Below are positions 1 to 9,557 of a stretch of 64,000 bases of DNA, piece by piece. Below the pieces are notes generated by a model that had not been told where the DNA came from, searched no databases, and worked only from the letters and a program-made list of their open reading frames with translations. Both the position numbers and the translations under genes were made by a program. The DNA is from Culex pipiens pallens (taxonomy: Eukaryota > Arthropoda > Insecta > Diptera > Culicidae). The stretch lies in assembly GCF_016801865.2 (NCBI RefSeq), contig NC_068937.1, positions 66,879,665 to 66,943,664 on the forward strand, given 5' to 3'. Positions within the stretch are counted from its first letter, which is position 1; each line of letters begins with the position of its first letter.

Positions 1-1
1 T

Positions 2-277
2 CGTGACCTGGCCCGTGCGTTGACAGTTTCGGACGTTCTGACCGACAGGATCGATTGCCCCTCTCTTAGAGAAAAGATCACCCTAACTGCACCTGCCCGC
101 CAGCTACGCCACACGCCAATCATGCAGATCCCTTTCCACCGTACCAATTACAGCGCCAACGGAGCCATCGTCGGACTGAAGCGAGCCTTCAATAAAGTGT
201 CCTCTGTTTTTGACGTCAGTTTGTCCCGCGATGTGTTAAAGTCCAAGTTTTTATCAGTGTTAAGACGAATGTTCTAG
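2..277 (+). CDS. C-terminal end of a non-LTR retrotransposon reverse-transcriptase ORF (partial)
   Basis: The frame is open from the window edge to a stop at 275-277, so only the last ~91 residues are present. They have the layout of the tail of Jockey/CR1-type ORF2 proteins: RALTVSDVLTDRIDCPSL, then IPFHRTNYSANGAI, then a short helix ending RDVLKSKFLSVLRRMF. In such elements this tail follows the RT domain and marks the replicative machinery's C-terminus. The endonuclease and RT lie left of the window. The stop is almost abutted by a foldback element, so the 3' UTR has been lost or displaced. The clade cannot be fixed from the tail alone. Confidence 0.65.
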   Translation, partial: RDLARALTVSDVLTDRIDCPSLREKITLTAPARQLRHTPIMQIPFHRTNYSANGAIVGLKRAFNKVSSVFDVSLSRDVLKSKFLSVLRRMF

Positions 278-282
278 TTTTA

Positions 283-799
283 TGGTACGTTCGTTTGGAG
301 AGCCGGTGCGGCACTGAGTGCCGCACTTGTCGGTGCCAGTTTTGGTTCAATCGAACGTCATTTGTCAGTGCGCGTGGAACTCGCATGAAACTGACAAAAT
401 ATCGAGTGCGGCACTAGAGTTTCAGTTCCAATGGTACGTTCGTTTGATGGCTAGTTCGGCACTGAGTGCCGCACTCAGAGCTGTCAAAGTGTTTCTTTGA
501 AGAAACTCGCGCTAGTTCCGCACGAGTTTCGCCGCCATCTTGGAACTGAAACTCTAGTGCCGCACTCGATATTTTTTCAGTTTCATGCGAGTTCCATGCA
601 CGCTGAAAAAGAATGTTCGTTTGAACCAAAACTGGCACCGACGAGTGCGGCACTCAGTGCCACACTGGCTGTTCAAACGAACGTACCACAAGATGGCGAC
701 GAAACTCGTGCGGAACTAGCGCGAGTTTCTTCAAAGAAACACTTTGACAGCTCTGAGTGCGGCACTCAGTGTGGAACTAGCCATCAAACGAACGTACCA
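283..799. mobile_element. Foldback (inverted-repeat) element, A-B-A'-B' architecture
   Basis: The ends are TGGTACGTTCGTTTG and its reverse complement, flanked by TTA on both sides (280-282, 800-802), which is a possible 3-bp target duplication. Segment 283-437 is inverted at 540-688, and 437-538 is inverted at 690-799, so two interleaved inverted repeats fill the whole element. Short motifs such as GTGCGGCACTGAGTGCCGCAC are themselves palindromic. Long open frames here are symmetry artefacts. It looks like a non-autonomous DNA transposon; no transposase is present. Confidence 0.7.
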
Positions 800-807
800 T
801 TAGTCTT

Positions 808-960
808 AGTTTTTAAGTTCATTTGGGCAATAAGTGCCTGTTGAGAAATAAACAAACAAACGTTTTTCCTGGAAGGTTGGAGCAGATAGGAATCGAACCC
901 ATGATCATCCGCTTACAAAGCGGCCAGAGTAGCCATTCGGCCAAGCCTGCCGCGACAGTA
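808..960 (-). mobile_element. tRNA-derived SINE fragment
   Basis: On the minus strand there is a tRNA-like stretch with an A box (TGGCCGAATGG) and a B box (GGTTCGATTCC) around an anticodon-like hairpin, CCGCTTTGTAAGCGG. The acceptor ends do not pair, so this is a SINE head and not a working tRNA gene. The 3' side carries a tail ending in ...CTCAACAGGCACTTATT..., which recurs at 50130-50156 in another element. A close relative of the head lies at 35900-35985. Confidence 0.6.
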
Positions 961-974
961 TCTGCTCGTCCTAA

Positions 975-1196
975 AAAAACCTCGGTGCCTATCACAGCGC
1001 CGGAAATAAACAAACATTTAGACGGCAGTCCCAGTGCGTCCTTACAAAACCTCGGCGGCTGTCACAGCGCGCCGGAACTAAACAAACATTTTGACGGCAG
1101 TCCCAGCTCGTCCATACTTAACCTCGACGGCTGTCACAGCGCGCCGGAAACAAACAAACATTTTTGACGGCAGTCCCAGCGCGTCCATACTTATAC
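975..1196. repeat. ~70-bp GC-rich minisatellite, left part
   Basis: Three imperfect copies of a unit containing ACGGCTGTCACAGCGCGCC, GGAA(A/C)TAAACAAACA and TTTGACGGCAGTCCCAGC. The array breaks at 1196 in mid-unit and resumes at 4197 on the other side of the 3,000-bp insertion. The two parts were therefore one array. Confidence 0.85.
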
Positions 1197-4196
1197 CGAC
1201 GACACGACAAGACACTCGCTGCAAAAGCCTTAGTCAAAAGTGGTTCCACCGCTAGTTCCACCGTGAATTCCGTGAAATGACCGTGAATGGTCAAAGTCAC
1301 GGTAAATTGAGAGACCCCTTGGTTTTTCCGCAAAATCAACTTTATTCGCAACACTGCTTGGATGTAAATATTTACTTTTGCTAATTTGTTTGTGTTTGGC
1401 TTCATTTTGTCCGTAAACATTAAAGAAATTTTCAAAGATCGGGAACCTTTTCTGGCCATCACGATGACCCATTCAGCCGGAACCAAGAGTCATCTGATCA
1501 AACTGCTGGACCGAGTTTTCCACTAGCCGCTCCGGGCCCGCACAGTGGCGAGTGCCAGTCTTCGCAACGCTACTGAGCCAGGGAGTGCTCCACCTCGGAA
1601 GCCGGAACTTTACGAAATCTTTGTAAAGCTGGTCAGCGATTCAATAATTACAGCTCCAACCATCCGACAAGGGCAGGCCCGTGATACGCTGCCGAAACCG
1701 GCGGTGCCAGAGAGAGGTTCGTTGGCAAATTCTGCGGTATTCCCGGAACAGAAATTCTGCCGAAAAGGGAGGCATAGAGTGCGTGGATTTCGGCGATTGT
1801 ATGACGTGTCGATGTTTTTGGGTTTTATTGAGGTTTTGAAGAACGGGGTAGGCTTAATGGTAAGACGGATACAGCAGCATCCGCGTTGTCGGGGGCGTTA
1901 ATAACGGATTGCAGCGTGAACTTTCGCCGGGCTCGAGTCGAATCAATCGAACATTAGGAGGAAGATGGGTGGTGGCATGATTTGAGATTCGCTGACGCAT
2001 AGGAGCACGCTGAACTGATTTTTTTTTTTCTTAGGTCTCATGTTCTAGCGTGAGTCTCACCCGTAGTCTAGACGCCGGAAAAGCCGGTTGCAGCCAACGT
2101 TTGATTGTTATGACGAGGGAGGATAAAGGCACCTAAGTTGAACCGTTTCCCATGATCAACACGACGACAACTCGACCGATGCAAAATCTGTGAGGATGTT
2201 GATATGAACGTGTGCATTAATCGATAGTTCCGACGACCTAGGATCATTCCTTGAACTTCGTATACTGTTACTGCCTAGGTGCCCCGCAGGAGTGCCTCCA
2301 CTGAATATCAGATGCCGGTTTCGGCAGCGCACCACAAGTCCTAACCTCCTCCAGACGGTATGGACCACCACCCTCTCTCAAACCCGTTCCCGTCGAATAG
2401 TCCAGGGGTTTGTGAGGAACCCCCAGCGGGGCAAGCATTCATGCGTTGGGGCCAAAACTAAAAAGCAACGAAAGATGCTACTGTTCGGTAACTGCCAAGT
2501 CAGACTGGGCCAAAATCCAGTACCGTCAACTGGGGCGAATCGGGACAGCAGTTTTAACCTTGCAGGAGCACAATATTTTGATTTTTTGGTTGGTTTCGGT
2601 TAGAACAGACCAACAAAATGTGTACATCCATTTCCGAATTTAAAACCATAAAATGCTCTTAACACTGCTGTCCCTATTCAGACTGTAGTCCCGATTCGCC
2701 CCAGATGACGGTACACCTTAAACCTATACCAACCATGCAAACACAGGCATCAACGCAGTTTGCACTCCGGTTCTTCCAATCCCCGGTCAAAACAGCACAA
2801 TGTTGGCCCAAAAATGTCGAAGGCTCACCAGGACCCACCACTGGACTACCCGGAGCAGCTAATGGAAAGTGCATTCCCACAATTTGGACCGCCGTCGTCC
2901 AGAAGAGATTCGGTTTCGCCCTGGCACCGTTGAGCTATACGCCGAGTCGTGCCCGGTAAGCTGCGTGGTCAGCGTGCCAAGTCGATGAAGTACATCGTCG
3001 ACTGATGATCCATTCCACGCCCGCAGCGAACCCAAGAACAAGCGGTTGCCGCTGGAGTTAGGAGCCGGTCGATTGGTTTAATCCGTCATTGGTTAAGCTG
3101 GGCGCCACTTGCCTCACAAGCTCATAGCTGATATCAGTTCCCACTCCCTCCCCCCAGCACGCGCGGTTGATCTAACATCCTTGCAAACAGAAGAATTTGG
3201 ATATATTTTTTTAATTTCTAAGTCATCCGACTGCAGGGTTGAAAATTGCTGAAAAAGAATCTTATAGCATATGGTCCCACGAGTTTTTGTCCCTCTTGGC
3301 ACATATGGTTGCCAAGCCCCACATTCCCCTACAACATTTTGACCCTTAAAACGCCCTCCCTAAAACATCCTTCGCCGCTCGCAGTGCCTGCATCATCCCC
3401 AACGGGGTACTTTTACCCACAAATGTCTGCACAACAGCCTCGTAACCCTTAAGAAAACATTCGTACACTTCTCCTGCCCAATCGTGACCGGCACCATCGC
3501 TCGCTGTTCCTCCAAATCCACCTCCTTCGTGATACCCAGCAGCTTCGTAATGTCCACGTCCACGTTGTCCGACTCGACGTTACTTTCAAAGCGCAGGTTG
3601 TTCAGCGCCTACTCGTGGCCACGATACGCCTTAATATAATCGGGCAGGGCGGAAAGCTTCGTGATCAACGTGTGGTACACTTGGTCGTACATCTGCTGAG
3701 TGGTTCCTTCGAAAAAGCGACCACTACCGGTCAGGAAGAGCGTGTCCCCGATGAAGATGACCTTATCTTCCGGGGTCTCGATGTAGTAGCACGGTGTGGA
3801 GATGCAACTGGCCCATGCGCTCGTCGTTACCACCGTAGATAGACAGCTTGTAAACGAGGGATCCGCCTGGTAGAGCTTCTACAGAACAGCATTGCCTCTG
3901 GCGTGGTCCCAATGGTGGTGCGTCGTCAGGACCTTGTTCAGCGTGACTCCGGCTTCCTTGGCCTGAACTTGTCGATCCTCGCCGTTCGGCGCAAGCAGCC
4001 TTTCCGTCGGAACGGACGTCGTACTGTAAGCAAGTCACTTCTAATCTCGTTGTACGGTCCGGAAGGCCAACTTCCGCTAGACCTCTCACCCACCTCTGTA
4101 TCATTTTCACAACCCGTTAGATAATATCAAAGGAAACGGAGGGGTAAGCCGATTTGGTGCCCACTTTTTGGAAGCGAGTGGCTTGTCGTGTCGTCG
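1197..4196. mobile_element. 3,000-bp DNA element with terminal inverted repeats and 7-bp target duplication
   Basis: The left end CGACGACACGACAAG followed by (A)CACTCGCT is matched inverted at the right end, 22-24 bases with one or two mismatches. CTTATAC flanks both ends (1190-1196 and 4197-4203). Removing the element and one CTTATAC restores the 70-bp minisatellite unit (consensus CTTAACC at this site), which proves an insertion. No transposase is recognisable inside, so the copy is non-autonomous. The interior holds a glyoxalase II pseudogene at its right end and about 2.2 kb that I cannot assign. The superfamily is unclear: a 7-bp duplication would suit P-like or Dada-like elements, but this is only inference. 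Confidence 0.8.
3425..4025 (-). pseudogene. HAGH-like: Glyoxalase II (hydroxyacylglutathione hydrolase) pseudogene
   Basis: The active family hydrolyses S-D-lactoylglutathione with a two-metal metallo-beta-lactamase fold. On the minus strand one reads KVLTTHHHWDHARGNA (metal-binding HxHxDH motif), then SIYGGNDER, then TPCYYIETPEDKVIF, IGDTLFLTGSGRFFEGT (metal-ligand Asp), AYRGHE (the conserved GHEY) and ALNNLRFESNVE, and finally VPVTIGQEK like the family C-terminus. The order matches the family along its whole length. It is dead: TAG replaces the Tyr after GHE, another stop follows the HxHxDH block, frames shift, and the TSGH segment between TPC and YYIE is deleted. Motifs that are split by introns in most animal genes run together, suggesting a processed copy. 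It lies inside the 3,000-bp inverted-repeat element close to its right end. Confidence 0.85.
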
Positions 4197-5060
4197 CTTA
4201 TACTCTACGGCTGTCACAGCGCGCCGGAAGTAAACAAAAACTTTGACGGCAGCCCCAGCGCGTCCTTACAAAACCACGGCGACTGTCACAGCGCGCCGGA
4301 AATAAACTAACATTTTGACGGCAGTCCCAGCGCGTCCATACTTAACCTCGACGGCTGTCACAGCGCACCGGAAACAAACAAACATTTTGACGGCAGTCCA
4401 AGCGCGTCCATATTAAACCTCGACGGCTGTCACAGCGCGCCGGAAGTAAACAAAAACTTTGACGGCAGTCCCAGCGCGTCCTTATAAAACCTCGACGGCT
4501 GTCACAGCGCGTCCTCACAAAACCTCGACGGCTGTCACAGCGCGTCCTCACAAAACCTCGACGGCTGTCAAAGCGCGCCGGAAGTAAACAAAAACTTTGA
4601 CGGCAGTCCCAGCGCGTCCTTACAAAACCTCGACGGCTGTCACAGCGCGCCGGAAACAAACAAACATTTTTGACGGCAGTCCCAGCGCGGCCATATTAAA
4701 CCTCGACGGCTGTCACAGCGCGCCAGAAGTAAACAAAAACTTTGACGGCAGTTCCAGCGCGTCCTTATAAAACCTCGATGGCTGTCACAGCGCGCCGGAA
4801 ACAAACAGACATTTTGACGGCAGTCCCAGCGCGTCCATACTTAACCTCGACGGCTGTCACAGCGCGCCGGAAACAAACAAACATTTTGACGGCAGTCCCA
4901 GCGCGTCCATATTAAACCTCGACGGCAGTCACAGCGCGCCGGAAATAAACAAACATTTTGACGGCAGTCCCAGCGCGTCCTTACAAAACCACGGCGGCTG
5001 TCACAGCGCACCGGAAATAAACAAACACTTTGACGGCAGTCCCAGCGCGTCCTTACTATA
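4197..5060. repeat. ~70-bp GC-rich minisatellite, right part
   Basis: About a dozen imperfect copies of the unit seen at 975-1196. Some are shortened to ~36 bases (for example 4500-4560, where only CTCGACGGCTGTCACAGCGC and GTCCTCACAAAA alternate). The repetitive minus-strand open frames here (repeated CDSRRG/DCRQ motifs) are by-products of the repeat and not genes. 5061-5640 beyond it has fading homology to the unit up to about 5310 and then no recognisable feature. Confidence 0.9.
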
Positions 5061-5649
5061 CAAAACAAAATTCATGACGGCTGACTTAGGCCGCTGGGAA
5101 AAAAGAAAACACTACCCAATCGCCGGGAGCCACTGTTGTACGCGAACCACTACTTCAAAGACCGAATCACCTACCTCGGCGGATTCCTCAGTGCACCGGA
5201 ACACGAAGGCGGAAGTCCAAGTGTAGAAAGTAACGAGAGCCTCGGTGGCAGTCCCAGCACGTCAGAAAAAAAGTAAACAAAGCTCCCAGGCGGCAGTTCC
5301 AGCGTGTCCAAACTGTTACAATTCACGCCTGCCAACACTCGGGGCAACTCCTACGACCTCCAAAAAATAGTTTTCCTCCAGAACTACTAATTTTAGTAGG
5401 CCTGGCAGGATCGCCAATGTGGAGTTTGGCCAGATCGTCTACGAATTGCCCCGGGCGTTGAGGCGAGGAATGGACGCTTACCAACGTCCACTCTGTTTGA
5501 AGTCCAACCACCAAAAGAGGCCGAGCTTACTCTGTGCGCACGTAAGCTCCGATCAGCCAAGCACTGTCACTGTTAGCCCGCCTGTCAGACTACTGGCGGG
5601 CGGGATTATTATGGCTCATCCACAAACACCATTACGGTGCCCCACATCA

Positions 5650-5912
5650 TTCTAGCAAAATTCTTACAGAATTCTAGCAGGAGGCCTGTCAGAATAGTTC
5701 TAGCAAAATTCTAGCAGGATTCTAACAGAACCGGTAGATTTCGCCGGCTCCTGCTAGAACCGGTTATTGCATTTGAGCTAGAATTCTTTGAGAATTCTTG
5801 CAAAGTTCTGGCAGGATGATGGCAAAGTTCTAGTAAGAATAATTTCGCTTTGCTAGAATTCTGTAAGAATCCTGTGAGAACGCCGTGATTGGGCAGGATT
5901 CTTACAGAACCA
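5650..5912. repeat. Hairpin-forming repeat rich in TTCTAGCA/TTCTTACAG motifs
   Basis: Direct and inverted copies of TTCTAGCAAAATTCTAGCAG and ATTCTTACAGAA fold the segment back on itself around a centre near 5765. It has the appearance of a decayed palindromic MITE. No coding potential is seen. Confidence 0.5.
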
Positions 5913-5955
5913 ATTCTGCAAGAAAATCTCGTATCTGGGTATGTGTGAACCGGTG

Positions 5956-6209
5956 CACTCAAAATCAGAAGTACCCTTCAAAAAGGGTTTTATCTACCCT
6001 TTATCTGTCATCCCATAGAAAAAAAACCCTTTTAGAGGGTTACTTCCACCCTTTTTTCAAGTTCACCCGTCGTCACCCTTTTGAAAAGGGTTACTACCGG
6101 TAAACTTGAAAAAAGGGTGGAAGTAACCCTCTAAAAGGGTTTTTTTCTATGGGATGACAGATAAAGGGTAGATAAAACCCTTTTTGAAGGGTACTTCTGA
6201 TTTTGAGTG
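5956..6209. repeat. Near-perfect palindrome with ~111-bp arms
   Basis: Arm 5956-6067 is the reverse complement of 6099-6209 with about one mismatch, separated by a 31-base loop. The arms contain repeated AAAAGGG/CCCTTTT blocks. The near identity of the arms suggests a young foldback element or recent gene conversion. 6210-7080 to its right is AT-rich and shows only weak echoes of the arm motif up to 6320, with no gene. Confidence 0.85.
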
Positions 6210-7081
6210 TGGAGATGCTCTTAAAAGGATAAAGTGTACCCTTTTGCAAAGGGTAATCCTCGAATACCGTTTTAAAGGATACTTTCAACCCTTTGAACTG
6301 GTAACTTTAGTTTTGAGTGTAGAATCGACAAAATACCGCGGTGTACACATTCGATCATTTCGATGTGTCAAATCGACACATTTTGGACGTAATTTTAATC
6401 TTCAGTGTAAATTTTTAAACATTGAAAAAAGTGTTTTTAACATTAATTAATGAAAGTTTCATTAAACAAAATAGTGCAATAGTTATTAAATGGGTAATTT
6501 GTAATAATCAAACACTGTTGTGCTCCTTGCCTCTCTTGTCTTTGAGTTAGACATTTCAATCAATTATTACAAAAATGTTTTGCCCTATTGAGATGTTGAT
6601 CACTAAATGTTTTTTTTTTCAAACATGGTTGGTCATGGTGTATTTTATCATGAAGTTCTTATTTTCAGGAGTCAAAAAGTAATGTAAACAATTTGCCCGT
6701 ATACATTGTGCGTAAAGTGTTAGAAAAGTGAAATAACTTCGAGAACTTATAACATATGTGAGTGCTACGTAAACTTTATCAGCGATAGTAGAAAATATTC
6801 AATAACAAGTGAATGTTCGTGGACATCTGTTTAAATTTTATGTTGGCCGTGGCCATAAGTTGAATAAAAATTAAGTTAGATTATAATTCAAACATAAGCC
6901 ATGATTTAAGACGATAAATTTGAAGTTTTACTTAAAGCGAGCAAATGTTGAGTAATGTATAATTCGATGACGTCGTGGATTGAAAAAATAAACTAAATTG
7001 GTTTTAGGATGTAGGTATTCTAAACAATAAAAAAAACTGTTTTTACTGTGAATATAAACATAAAAGCAATGAAATGACTAA

Positions 7082-7700
7082 TGTTGTAATTGTAATTGTA
7101 ATTGATTGTTTATTTGTGACGAGAGCCTGTTAGTTTACAACTTTTTATCAGGTTAAGGAGGTAACTTTAAGATAGAAAACGGAGATAAATAAACCAACCA
7201 AATGGTTCCAAATAAAGCTAAAATTCCAAGTTAGATGCGGAAGGCTTAAACTAGTTGTTTAACACAGCTTTTAAACGAAAATAGGGTTGTTTTTGTCTTT
7301 GCCTCGATCGGCAATCCGTTCCAGCAAGTGGCTCCGTACACCAGTACACTTTTCCCACTGGAAGTAGTGTGTCTGGGGATGATGAAACAGCGCGCTCGTT
7401 CCAGTTGTCCTCGCTGCACGTGCTGCTGGATGTACTCGGGAAGGCTGCCGTGGTACGCTTGCCGCATGAAGCAGCAGATCCTTAGGCGTTGATTGGACGG
7501 CAAATCCACTCCCAGGATGTTGTCGCGAACAGCCGCTGTTGTGTCTCGTCGTACGGCCGACTTGAAGCAGCGATGCAGCTGTCCTTTCAGTGCAGCTGAC
7601 AGGCCCGGAGTGTAGATGATATCGCCGTAGGAGAAGATCAGCATCACCACCGCCTGCACCAACTTGAGTCTAGTCTGCGTTGACAGTACCGAGCCAAACC
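7082..7700 (-). mobile_element. 5'-truncated non-LTR retrotransposon (CR1-like 3' end)
   Basis: The minus-strand frame 7246-7662 (138 residues) has the C-terminal layout of CR1/Jockey-type ORF2: FSYGDIIYTPGLSAALKGQL, a basic helix, NILGVDLPSNQRLRICCF, and ATCWNGLPIEAKTKTTL near the end. RT catalytic motifs are absent, so only the thumb and C-terminal part remains. The 3' side ends in a short CAATTA repeat (7085-7110 on the plus strand as TTGTAATTGTAATTG), typical of the simple-repeat tails of this group. The 5' truncation is the usual outcome of incomplete reverse transcription. Confidence 0.65.
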
Positions 7701-7904
7701 GGCGGAAAGTTCTGTTTTACCTCAGGTTTTTTAGTGCTGTTTAATTTGAAAGGAGTCATAGATGATTTTTTACATTCCATTAAACCAAGTGGGAGATGAG
7801 GGCAAATCTAACACTGCAAATTTTAAATCCATTTTTCGGCAACGGAAAAACACATAAACCAATTAGCGATAGTGTAGCCGTGAAAACCGCAGTCCTAGTG
7901 TAGC

Positions 7905-8040
7905 CCAGTCAAATCAATCCGAATTCTGAAACGGAATCTAATTAGTATACAAATTCCGTTTCAAACGCAACAACCGGTACGAACACGGAACCGGTTGTTG
8001 CGTTTGAAACGGAATTTGTATACGATTCTAATTAGATTCC
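7905..8040. mobile_element. Palindromic MITE (CCCAGTCAAATCAATCC family), right end lost
   Basis: Begins with CCCAGTCAAATCAATCCGAA and contains an inner palindrome, AAACGCAACAACCGG... with its inverse. The expected right end is missing at 8040. Related copies lie at 9482-9541 (partial), 13133-13220 and 14036-14154, with inner parts of different length. Confidence 0.65.
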
Positions 8041-9481
8041 TGCAGGCCAAGGATTGATACCTAAGAGCATGCAATGGCACTGACCTTGTTGCGTGCTCTT
8101 CGGTTGACGTCCACGTAAGGAACATCCTGGAAGGAGCGCAACTAACTACATCCGTAGTTCTGTTAGATCATCCGAATTATCTTGATCAGAACAGTATAGC
8201 TCTGGTTCCTTGCGAGTGTCCTATTTTCTTACCTCCACGTTGGCTTGGTTTTCATGATGACCTAGCTGGTGGCCTGTGGAAACAGATCGTAAACCTTTGA
8301 CCACCGCGGGTCAGAGTCAAGACGACTAAAAGAAAGGGGCGCGACAATGTGGGAAAGGGAAGTAATTTGTGATTGTAGACGGTATTGTTTTGATTCGCAG
8401 TATGTTGAGTCAACTGCTGTGGATGTACCTGAAACATCGCACAACGGGGTTTCTCTTCTCTTCATTCTCAGCTACCACCTATCTCCTTTTTTTTTATTTT
8501 GCTCTACTGATTCTCACTTCTTCACTGATTCTTCTATTTAATATCCATCATTTGATTTTTATTTTACTAACTTTTGATTCTCTTATCTCTCAAAACTTTT
8601 CCACTCTTTTTTACCAATTGATACTGCTGTAACAAACTTTGTTTTGTTTTTTTTCCTTAAAAATATGCTTTTCCTTAATGTACTAGTAATATCATGTCTA
8701 TTTATCATTTGCCTAATCTTTTTTTGATTTTATTGCGAATTTATTTATTTGAATAATTCTTTATCTGTCCTATAAATTATCATTACTATAATCTAAGCTT
8801 GTTTTGTATCTCTATTTATTAACTATTGTCTAATTTTACATCTAATACATCTAGCTTCTCATTTTTATTCTTTTAAATACCCTCACCATTCTCTTACTAT
8901 TGATTCTTGATTTTTATGAAAACAATTCTCTTTACTGTCTGTTGTTTTGAAACTTCACCTTTTTCTTAAGCAAGTGAGGTTCGAGCCCTTGCTCAATTTA
9001 TGGAATGATTAAAGGATTAACACAAATATTACTATTGTACTTTTGAAAAACTTTTCTAAAATGCTTAGGACCAAAAATTGTAACAAAACACCGCGACAAA
9101 AGAAATAGCAACATATAAACACGACTCAACAATAGGGAAGATTTCAGGAGAAAACAATACACAGTAAAATAACAACTAGTTTTTGAATTCAAACTAAAAA
9201 TAAAACAGTTTTTGCTTTAAAGAAAGTTGATAGGCACACTAAAATGGTTAGGCGCTTATACTTACATCAAACCCTACGTAATGTACCACCCCCGGCCGAG
9301 TTAAAATGCGTAACCGGAAAAGAAGGTGTGCATGCCTGGCACGAACACTCAAAGCGTGTTCTAGCGTGCTGCTTGTACTGACTCAGAGCAAGGGTGAGAT
9401 GTAGGTGTAAGGGCAGTGCGTGTTCGTCGGGAACCTGGTGCATAAGATTGGTCAAGGCCCGTTCTTACACTGGAAATTGCG
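8041..9481. other. Gene-free stretch
   Basis: 8041-8340 is moderately GC-rich and non-coding. 8460-8960 is a T-rich strand-asymmetric tract. The remainder is ordinary AT-rich sequence. I see no exon, RNA gene or complete mobile element here. Confidence 0.5.
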
Positions 9482-9557
9482 AAATTGCGAATTGCGATTC
9501 TAATTAGATTCCGTTTCAGAATTCTGATTGATTTGACTTGGAGAGATAGCTTCACCA

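Noticed and set aside
880..955. tRNA gene (threonine-like TGT anticodon hairpin)
   Set aside because: A and B boxes are present but the acceptor stem does not pair and a SINE tail follows. The same applies to 17225-17302, 35900-35985 and 53935-54010.
1545..1901. Transposase gene within the 3,000-bp element
   Set aside because: The 118-codon frame has no DDE/DDD or zinc-finger motif and starts in no clear context.
4342..5068. Cys/Arg-rich repeat protein on the minus strand
   Set aside because: Its repeats coincide exactly with the 70-bp minisatellite units, including the shortened ones; no start context or conservation.
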